Below are positions 8,728 through 17,469 of a DNA stretch of 50,793 nt, piece by piece. Numbering within the stretch: position 1 is the first letter of the stretch; every line of letters starts with the position of its first letter. The stretch covers positions 1-50,793 of the forward strand of contig DASXZO010000178.1 of assembly GCA_036501845.1 (NCBI GenBank). Reading direction: 5' to 3'. This stretch comes from JBBREP01 sp036501845 (GTDB lineage: Bacteria > Actinomycetota > Acidimicrobiia > IMCC26256 > PALSA-610). The notes under the pieces were generated by a model, which was given only the letters and a program-made list of their open reading frames with translations, ran no database searches and was not told where the DNA came from. The position numbers and the translations under genes are program-made.

Positions 8728-9235
8728 GCCACTACCCGCTCGGCCGACATGCGAAGATCGCGCTACGACCGCCACCGCATCACCCGGGTCCGACCCCAAG
8801 CGCGTCACTGCCGCGTTCTGGGACGCGCTGTACGCACGCGACTGGGAGCGCATCCGCTCGTTCTTCGGCGCTGACTCGATCTACTACGACGTGCCCACCG
8901 GCCCGGGTTCGGCGGCCCGGGGGCCACACGACATCGAGGCGCGCCTCCAACTCGGGCTCGACGGCCTGGCTGCGTACGAGCACGGCCCCGCAACTGTCGT
9001 GGCCGAGGGACCGATCGTGGTCACCGAGCACACCGAACACTGGACGTGGGCCAGCGGAGAGAGGGTGGCGCTCCCGTTCGTGTCGGTGCAGCACGTGCGT
9101 GACGGCCTGATCATTCTGTGGCGCGACTACTGGGACCTGCAGACACTGATGAACGCCGCCCCCGCCTCGTGGCGCGACCGGCTCGACAACGCCGACCTGT
9201 CGTGGATCTTCGACGCCACCGAGGTCGTGCCGTAG
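8669..9235 (+). CDS. NTF2-fold protein related to limonene-1,2-epoxide hydrolase
   Basis: The recognisable domain starts near residue 42 with P-K-R-V-T-A-A-F-W-D-A-L. It runs through V-V-T-E-H-T-E-H-W and V-R-D-G-L-I-I-L-W-R-D-Y-W-D, the core of the limonene-epoxide hydrolase/SnoaL-like fold (usually 130-150 residues). The catalytic Arg and first Asp of true limonene-epoxide hydrolases sit in N-E-R-x-D; here the aligned residues read H and E, while the later Asp of W-R-D-Y is kept. Epoxide hydrolysis is therefore doubtful. The start is uncertain: ATG 8669 overlaps the CPCC gene, TTG 8714 is the only other in-frame choice before the domain, and neither has a clear ribosome binding site. Confidence 0.65.
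   Translation: MTAGALSSESLGQTSLIQTEPLPARPTCEDRATTATASPGSDPKRVTAAFWDALYARDWERIRSFFGADSIYYDVPTGPGSAARGPHDIEARLQLGLDGLAAYEHGPATVVAEGPIVVTEHTEHWTWASGERVALPFVSVQHVRDGLIILWRDYWDLQTLMNAAPASWRDRLDNADLSWIFDATEVVP
8719..8736 (-). repeat. Right copy of 18-bp inverted repeat
   Basis: TCAAACTGAGCCACTACC, the exact reverse complement of 8164-8181. The TGA of the CPCC gene (8725-8727) lies within it. Confidence 0.85.
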
Positions 9236-9438
9236 CGCTTGACCCCTCGCGCCCGGTGAGCCAGCCGGCGTCATGCGTCGCGAGCGAATCGCTCTCAGGT
9301 TTTAGATGACCCCGCTCGGGGACGCGAAATACCGGCGCGTAACCTTGTGGCGGGGTCGGGTTGCCGCCGGTGCCCCCACCACCGGCTGCGTGACCCGGCC
9401 CCACCTCCAGGCCCTTTGCCGGCACCTTTTGTCCCGCT

Positions 9439-9463
9439 CTTTCGTCAGGACGTATGACGAAAG
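9439..9463. terminator. Hairpin with 9-bp stem
   Basis: CTTTCGTCA at 9439-9447 pairs with TGACGAAAG at 9455-9463 across a 7-base loop. A further ATGACGAAAG copy follows at 9465. It lies between the convergent NTF2-fold gene and glgB. Confidence 0.45.
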
Positions 9464-9473
9464 GATGACGAAA

Positions 9474-9498
9474 GAGGCGGCAGTGAGACTGCCGCCTC
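9474..9498. terminator. Hairpin with 11-bp perfect stem
   Basis: GAGGCGGCAGT at 9474-9484 pairs perfectly with ACTGCCGCCTC at 9488-9498 around a 3-base loop. There is no U-tract, as is common for actinobacterial terminators. The placement between convergent genes suggests bidirectional termination. Confidence 0.55.
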
Positions 9499-9599
9499 AC
9501 GGGTGGCGGTGGCCAGGGTGGGGGGGCCATCCACCGGGCGACCATTCCCTCACCGGCGCCATCGGATCGACCGGCCCGGCCTCGCCGAAGCCGCGGCGC

Positions 9600-11851
<2,252 letters not shown>

Positions 11852-11855
<4 letters not shown>

Positions 11856-13192
11856 TGCACCTGCCGTTCGAGGATCGCGAGGATGCTCTGCACCGGGATC
11901 GGCACGAAGTCGGGACGGTTGTCGAGCTCGTAGCGCAGCTCGTAGAAGGCCTTCTCGAGCTCGAACAGCCCCAATTGGCGGTCCTGGGCCTCGACCGACT
12001 GCGGGAGCACCGCGCCGGGCGCGCCGGTGCGGTAGCCGTCGAGCAGTTGCTCGCGTGCTTCGGCCTCCCAGCCCCCGGGCACCTCGTGGCCGTCGCGTTC
12101 CAGCGTGGCGACGAGATACGAGATCGAGCGCAGCATTCCGGCCACGTCGCGCAGCGGGAAGCTCTTCTGGCGCCGTTCGCTGGCCGGCCGCGCCGGCTCG
12201 CCCTCGAAGTCGATCACGAGCCAGTCGTGCGCGGCCCACAGCGTCTGACCGAGGTGGAGGTCGCCATGAGTTCGGATCATCCGGCCGGGAGTGAAGCCGC
12301 CGGCGAGCTGGGCGATCATCGAGTGCGCGTCGTCGCGCCGCCCGGCGAGGGGCGCGAGCTCGTCGCGCGCCGAGAACTCGTCGAACATCGAATCGATCTC
12401 TTCGTCGATCTTCGCGGTCACGAGGCCGCTGCTCTCCGGCGTCGGCTCCTCGGGCATGAACGCGGCGTCGGCCGCGTCAGACGCGAGCACGGTGTGCATC
12501 TCGCCCACCACCTGGCCGAGCCGGCGCAAGCGTGCACCGAACACCGCTGGTGCCGTAGCCACTTCCTCGAGACCGAGCTTCCATCCGTCGACCGCGTCGG
12601 GAACGAAGCACTGCACGATGCCGAGCGTCGCGTCGATGTGCGTGCCCGCGTAGCTGTACCAACCGACGAGGTTCGGCACATGCGCGAACCCGTGCTCGGA
12701 GAAGAACAGCAGCATGTCGAGCTCGGGGTTCACGCCCGCGACCACGCGGCGATACGTCTTGAGCATCAAGTTGCCGACCACGGTGGACGTGTTCGACTGG
12801 TCGCCACCGACCAGTTCCACGTCGAACGATTCCACACCGTCGATCGAACGAATGGCCTTGTACGTGATGCGCCCATCACGCCCGTCGCTCGAACCACCGG
12901 TGGCAACCAACTCGAGCACTCGGCGCGAGATGTCGGGCTGACGCGTCGCGTCGCGCACTTCACCGTCGGACTCGCCGAGCAGCACTTGGTAGAGCGCGCG
13001 GCCACCCCCGCTGAAGTTCACGTCGACCAGCGCCACCGCGAGGTCGACCGCGACAGGAACAGAGTCGACCACCGTCACTCCGCTCACCTCGCGCGTCTGC
13101 GCGCCGAACCAGCGCTGCTCGCGCAAGTAGTCGGAAGTGAGCGCCTCGTCGAGGTCTCCGCGAAGGCCGAGCACGGCGGCGTCGCTACTCAT
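11852..13192 (-). CDS. mak: Maltokinase (maltose 1-kinase, Pep2/Mak)
   Basis: A 446-residue kinase phosphorylating maltose with ATP to maltose-1-phosphate, the substrate of GlgE. It has the aminoglycoside-phosphotransferase-like fold: an N-terminal cap starting D-Y-L-R-E-Q-R-W-F-G, the catalytic loop H-G-D-L-H-L-G-Q near residue 308, and the metal-binding V-I-D-F-E-G-E-P-A-R-P that typifies maltokinases. The ATG at 13192 has GGAGAG upstream and overlaps the end of treS by eight bases; the longer frame from 13258 would lie inside treS. In many actinobacteria this domain is fused to TreS; here the two are separate but coupled genes. Confidence 0.95.
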
Positions 13193-14921
13193 CGTCTCTC
13201 CGCAGGCTGAACCAGAAGAAGCCGCGCCCCGCGAGCGTGAGCAGGTACGGCAGCGCACCGATGCGCGGGAACCGCGTGCGCCCGAACATCTCCTCGGGCA
13301 CCATCCCTTCGAAGCGCGAGAGGTCGAGCTCGACGGCCTGCGCCGAACGAGCCATGTTGTGCACGCAAAGGATTGTCTCGTCGTCGAGCTGGCGGATGTG
13401 GGCGAAGATACGCGGGTTCGCCGGATTCAGCGCCTCGTAGGTGCCGGCGCCCAGCACGGGGTGCTGTTTGCGCAGCGCGATGAAACGGTGCACCCAGCGC
13501 AACAGCGACGTCGAGGTGCGCAGCTGGGCCTCGACGTTCACGGCCTGAAAGCCGTAGACCGGATCCATCAGCGGGGGCAGGTACAGCCGCGCGAAGTCGG
13601 CGCGCGAAAAACCGCCGTTGCGGTCGCTCGTCCAGTGCATCGGCGTGCGCACCCCGTCGCGGTCGCCGAGATAGATGTTGTCGCCCATCCCGATCTCGTC
13701 GCCGTAATAGAGGATCGGGCTGCCAGGCAGCGAGAACAACACCGCGGTCGCGAGCTCGATGTCGTCGCGACCGTTCTCGAGCAGCGGCGCGAGCCGCCGC
13801 CGGATACCGAGGTTCACGCGCATCAACGGATCGTTGGCGTACTCCTCGTACATGTAGTCGCGCTCTTCGTCGGTGACCATCTCCAACGTGAGCTCGTCGT
13901 GGTTGCGGAGGAACAACCCCCACTGCGCGTTCTCCGGGATAGCCGGTGTCTGTTCGAGCACTTCCACGATCGGGTGCGCCTCTTCGCGGCGCATCGACAT
14001 GAACAGCCGGGGCATCACCGGGAAGTGGAATGCCATGTGGCACTCCTCGCCGCCGCCGAAGTACTCCACCACGTCGGCCGGCCACTGGTTGGCTTCGGCG
14101 AGCAGCACGCGGTCGGAGTAGTTCGAGTCGACCACCTTGCGCACCCGCTTCAGGAACGCGTGCGTCTCGGGCAAGTTCTCGCAGTTCGTACCGTCACGTT
14201 CGAAGAGGTACGGCACCGCGTCGAGACGGAAGCCGTCGAGCCCGAAGTCGAGCCAGTACCGCAGCACGTCGATCATGGCGTCGCACACGTCGGGGTTGTC
14301 GAAGTTCAGGTCGGGCTGGTGCGAGAAGAAACGGTGCCAGTAGTACTGGCCGGCTACCGGATCCCACGTCCAGTTCGACGTCTCGCTGTCGACGAAGATG
14401 ATGCGCGCGTCGGGATAACGGTCGGGTGTGTCCGACCACACGTACCAGTCGCGCCGGCGCGAGAACATCGACGAGCGCGACTCCTGGAACCACTCGTGGT
14501 CGGTCGACGTGTGGTTCATCACCAGATCGGCGATCACACGAATGCCGCGGTGGTGGGCGGCTTCGACGAAGCTCACGAAGTTCTCCGTGCTGCCATAGCT
14601 CGGGTGGACGGCGTAGTAGTCGGAGATGTCGTACCCACCGTCGCGCAGCGGTGACGCGTAGAACGGGAGCAGCCAGATGCAGTCGATGCCGAGCCATTGG
14701 AGGTAGTCGAGGCGCTCGGTGAGGCCGATGAAGTCGCCGATGCCGTCGTCGTTACCGTCGGCGAAGGCCCGCACGTGGATCTCGTAGAACACGGCCCGCT
14801 GGAACCAGTTCGGATCCGACTCGAACCAGCGCGTCGGGTCGGTGGCACTCTCCTGCGCGGCCAGATGCCGGCGCAGATCGGCCAAGCCCCGCTTGCCGAC
14901 GATCAACTCGCCGGTCGTCAT
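13185..14921 (-). CDS. treS: Trehalose synthase (maltose alpha-D-glucosyltransferase)
   Basis: A 578-residue GH13 enzyme that interconverts trehalose and maltose. Motifs in order: A-V-F-Y-E-I-H-V-R-A-F, L-P-F-Y-A-S-P-L-R-D-G-G-Y-D-I, D-L-V-M-N-H-T-S, the nucleophile in G-F-R-L-D-A-V-P-Y-L, the acid/base in L-L-A-E-A-N-Q-W-P, and L-R-N-H-D-E-L-T. The E-A-N-Q-W-P and P-Y-L-F-E-R-D-G segments separate TreS from other GH13 enzymes. The ATG at 14921 overlaps the glgE stop as ATGA. The open frame above it is glgE shadow. Within the operon it supplies maltose for maltokinase. Confidence 0.96.
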   Translation of the reverse strand: MTTGELIVGKRGLADLRRHLAAQESATDPTRWFESDPNWFQRAVFYEIHVRAFADGNDDGIGDFIGLTERLDYLQWLGIDCIWLLPFYASPLRDGGYDISDYYAVHPSYGSTENFVSFVEAAHHRGIRVIADLVMNHTSTDHEWFQESRSSMFSRRRDWYVWSDTPDRYPDARIIFVDSETSNWTWDPVAGQYYWHRFFSHQPDLNFDNPDVCDAMIDVLRYWLDFGLDGFRLDAVPYLFERDGTNCENLPETHAFLKRVRKVVDSNYSDRVLLAEANQWPADVVEYFGGGEECHMAFHFPVMPRLFMSMRREEAHPIVEVLEQTPAIPENAQWGLFLRNHDELTLEMVTDEERDYMYEEYANDPLMRVNLGIRRRLAPLLENGRDDIELATAVLFSLPGSPILYYGDEIGMGDNIYLGDRDGVRTPMHWTSDRNGGFSRADFARLYLPPLMDPVYGFQAVNVEAQLRTSTSLLRWVHRFIALRKQHPVLGAGTYEALNPANPRIFAHIRQLDDETILCVHNMARSAQAVELDLSRFEGMVPEEMFGRTRFPRIGALPYLLTLAGRGFFWFSLRRDDE

Positions 14922-16744
14922 CGCACCGCCAGCACGTGTGCGCCGCCCGGACCGAGTTGCACGAAGTTGTCGCCGACGTGCCACCCGTACTCCACTCCGG
15001 TGAGGAGATCGGTGGCCACGAAGCCCAGCGGGAGATCGAGTGTGTCGGGCAGGGTGAGCAGCCCGGTGGCGTTGGCATAGGGGTCGAGGTTCACGCACAC
15101 GATCACCACGTCGTGTCCGCCGCCCTTCACGTACGCGACCAGTGCATCGTTCGCAGTGTCGACGAACGTGACGTTGTCGAGCCGGCGGAACACTCCACTC
15201 GACCGCCGGATCTCGTTCAGCCGCCGGATCAGCGGGCTGAGCTCGCCACCGACTGCACCCTCGTGGATCTCGTACTTCTCCGAATCGAGGTACTCCTCAC
15301 TGCCGTCGCGCACCGGCGTGTTGAGGCCACGTTCGAAGCCCGAGTACATGCCCCACGACGGCGACAGCGTGGCCGCGAGCACCGCACGTGCCTCGAACGC
15401 GGGGCGGCCGCCGTGCTGCAAGTACTCATGCAGGATGTCGGGCGTGTTCACGAAGAAATTCGGCCGGAACCAGTCGGCCTGCGTACTGAGCTGCTCGAGA
15501 TATTCGGTGAGCTCGGCGCGGGTGTTGCGCCACGTGAAGTAGGTGTACGACTGGCTGAAGCCGAGCTTGGCGAGCGTGCTCATCGCCGCCGGGCGCGTGA
15601 ATGCCTCAGCGAGGAACACCACGTCGGGATGCTCGGCGTGTACCGCGGCGATGAGCCACTCCCAGAACGCGAACGGCTTGGTGTGCGGGTTGTCGACACG
15701 GAAGATGCGCACGCCGTGGGCCACCCAGTGCTCCACCACACCGAGTAGCGCGGTCCACAACGAGTCCGCGTCGGGCCCGTCGAAGCGGAAGTTGACGATG
15801 TCCTGGTAGCGCTTGGGTGGGTTCTCGGCGTACTTGATGCTGCCGTCGGGCCGCCACGCGAACCAGTCGGGATGCTCACGCAGCCAGGGATGATCGGGCG
15901 AGCACTGCAGGGCGAAGTCGAGCGCAATCGCGATGCCCACGTCGTGAGCACGGGCCACGAGGCGGTCGAAATCGGCGAGCGTGCCGAGGTCGGGGTGCAC
16001 GGCGTCGTGGCCGCCCTCCGCTGCGCCGATCGCCCACGGGCTCCCGGGGTCGTCGGCCGTGGTCGTGAGCGAGCCGTTACGACCCTTGCGGTTCGTGCGG
16101 CCGATCGGATGGATCGGCGGGAGGTACACGACGTCGAAGCCGAGATCGACGAGTTCTGGCAGCACCTTGGCCACACCGTCGAAGCCACCGAACGAACGCG
16201 GGAACAACTCGTACCACGCGCCGAACGCGGCGCGCTCGGGCTCGACGGTGACCGTGAGCGCGCGCGCCAGCGCGGCGCGCGACACTTCGACGGTGTCAGT
16301 TGTGGCGAGCGCGGTCTCGACTTCGGCGATGTCGCTGACGTCGATCTCGAGCAGGGCTGCGCCTTCGGCCAACTCGGCCGAAAGATCGTTTTGGCCGGCC
16401 TCGAACTTGCGCCGCAGTTCGTCGCGCCATGTGGCCGCGGCGTCGATCCACGCCGACACGCTGAACTCCCATGTGCCGGTCTCGTCGGGAACGAACGACG
16501 CCACGTAACGATCGACGTCGTGCTCACTCGGAGTCATCGACGCGCGCTCCCAGCGTTGCGCGCCAACGCGTCGGAAGCGCAGTTCGGCCCGCACCTGCTC
16601 GTGCCCGTCGACCACGACCACGGCGGCGACCTCTACCGGGTCGCCCGCGACGCGTTTTGCCGCGTAGCGGCCGCAGTCGACACACGGCTCGACGCCGGCG
16701 ATGCGCACTCGGGGTGCGGCCGCGCGCGGTTCAGCGGTAATCAC
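14918..16744 (-). CDS. glgE: Alpha-1,4-glucan:maltose-1-phosphate maltosyltransferase
   Basis: A 608-residue GH13_3 enzyme that extends alpha-glucan by maltosyl units from maltose-1-phosphate. The N-terminal domain opens with the typical V-E-P-C-V-D-C-G-R-Y-A-A-K. The barrel shows A-F-G-A-W-Y-E-L-F-P-R-S, the nucleophile in F-R-V-D-N-P-H-T-K-P and the acid/base in V-F-L-A-E-A-F-T-R-P. The GTG at 16744 was chosen because GAGGGG precedes it by three bases; a TTG at 16780 would add twelve residues with no ribosome binding site. First gene of the minus-strand operon; its promoter must lie in the 170 bases shared with the divergent CBM48 gene. Confidence 0.95.
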   Translation of the reverse strand: MITAEPRAAAPRVRIAGVEPCVDCGRYAAKRVAGDPVEVAAVVVVDGHEQVRAELRFRRVGAQRWERASMTPSEHDVDRYVASFVPDETGTWEFSVSAWIDAAATWRDELRRKFEAGQNDLSAELAEGAALLEIDVSDIAEVETALATTDTVEVSRAALARALTVTVEPERAAFGAWYELFPRSFGGFDGVAKVLPELVDLGFDVVYLPPIHPIGRTNRKGRNGSLTTTADDPGSPWAIGAAEGGHDAVHPDLGTLADFDRLVARAHDVGIAIALDFALQCSPDHPWLREHPDWFAWRPDGSIKYAENPPKRYQDIVNFRFDGPDADSLWTALLGVVEHWVAHGVRIFRVDNPHTKPFAFWEWLIAAVHAEHPDVVFLAEAFTRPAAMSTLAKLGFSQSYTYFTWRNTRAELTEYLEQLSTQADWFRPNFFVNTPDILHEYLQHGGRPAFEARAVLAATLSPSWGMYSGFERGLNTPVRDGSEEYLDSEKYEIHEGAVGGELSPLIRRLNEIRRSSGVFRRLDNVTFVDTANDALVAYVKGGGHDVVIVCVNLDPYANATGLLTLPDTLDLPLGFVATDLLTGVEYGWHVGDNFVQLGPGGAHVLAVR

Positions 16745-16876
16745 GCGCCCCTCAGCATGCCCGTGATCGAGCCAACGCAATCGGCAGGTGCGCCGTACCT
16801 ACCGTAAGTGTGAGGAACTGCAGCCAGGGGCAGACCCATGATCGTCTCCGAGCGGTCAACTTCCACGACAGACAAC

Positions 16877-16903
16877 ATTCAGCATTCAGCATCCGGATTC
16901 AGC
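16877..16903. repeat. Three ATTCAGC repeats in the glgE / CBM48 divergent promoter region
   Basis: ATTCAGC occurs at 16877-16883, 16884-16890 and 16897-16903, in the 170-base gap between the divergent glgE and CBM48-protein genes. It is a candidate regulator binding site for the whole supercluster. This rests only on position and repetition. Confidence 0.35.
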
Positions 16904-16914
16904 GAGGATCTTCC

Positions 16915-17469
16915 GTGCCTCTTGACAAACATCCCTCCGATCGAGTCGGCACCGTGGCCGTCACCTTTCGCGTTCCGCCCGAGGCCGGTGCCGACTCCGC
17001 GGCGATCCTCGGCGAGTTCACCGAATGGGCCGCCGTGCCGATGACCCCGGGCGGCGACGGCGCCCACGAGCTGACCGTCGAGCTGCCGGCCGGATCGTCG
17101 TACCGGTTCCGGTATCTCCTCGACGGCGCTCGGTGGGCCAACGATTGGGCCGCCGACGACTACGTGGCCAACACATACGGCAGCGACGACTCGGTGGTGA
17201 TCGTCGAGCCGATCGACGGTGATGCCCCAAGCCCGACCGAGACGCGCCCGAAAGCGAGCACCAAGCCGGCAGCGAAGACGGCGAGCAAATCGACGGGCAA
17301 GACCACGAGTACGTCGACCAGCAAGTCCACGAGCAAGAGCGCCGCCAAGACAACGACCAAGAACTCCAAGGCGAAGAAGGCGGAGGGCGCCGACCCGCCG
17401 GCGAAGCGCACGGCCGCGAAGAAAGCCGCGGGCCCGGGAACCCCGCCGCCGGCGACACGGTTGCGGTGA
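16915..17469 (+). CDS. CBM48-like glycogen-binding domain with lysine/alanine/threonine-rich tail
   Basis: A 184-residue protein from the GTG at 16915 (GAGGAT upstream). Residues 12-100 form an isoamylase-N/AMPK-type CBM48, with I-L-G-E-F-T-E-W and Y-R-F-R-Y-L-L-D-G and a W-A-N-D-W-A-A-D-D-Y pattern, the same module that binds glycogen in GlgB and AMPK beta. From about residue 110 to the end it is a low-complexity tail of K, A, T and S, much like the tails of histone H1-like or HU-type actinobacterial proteins. No enzyme domain is present. It is the first gene of the treY-treZ-malQ-glgX operon and its stop overlaps the treY start (GTGA). A scaffold or targeting role on glucan particles is plausible but inferred. 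Confidence 0.8.
   Translation: MPLDKHPSDRVGTVAVTFRVPPEAGADSAAILGEFTEWAAVPMTPGGDGAHELTVELPAGSSYRFRYLLDGARWANDWAADDYVANTYGSDDSVVIVEPIDGDAPSPTETRPKASTKPAAKTASKSTGKTTSTSTSKSTSKSAAKTTTKNSKAKKAEGADPPAKRTAAKKAAGPGTPPPATRLR

Larger units (their letters stand above)
8164..8736. mobile_element. Possible small mobile segment bounded by 18-bp perfect inverted repeats
   Basis: The sequence GGTAGTGGCTCAGTTTGA at 8164-8181 occurs as its exact reverse complement at 8719-8736. The 573-base segment between the outer ends contains a small frameshifted basic-protein gene and a CPCC cysteine-rich gene, and the right repeat overlaps the stop of the latter. No transposase is present. The ends could be those of a non-autonomous element or a remnant of a larger insertion sequence. 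The neighbouring gene just beyond the right end lacks a convincing start, as if its 5' end was lost. Mobility is an inference from the repeat alone; no target-site duplication was identified. Confidence 0.4.
9236..9599. other. Intergenic region between convergent genes
   Basis: The open frames crossing this stretch look like shadows. It contains two strong hairpins (9439-9463 and 9474-9498) that probably end transcription from both sides. No gene or riboswitch is recognised. Confidence 0.6.
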
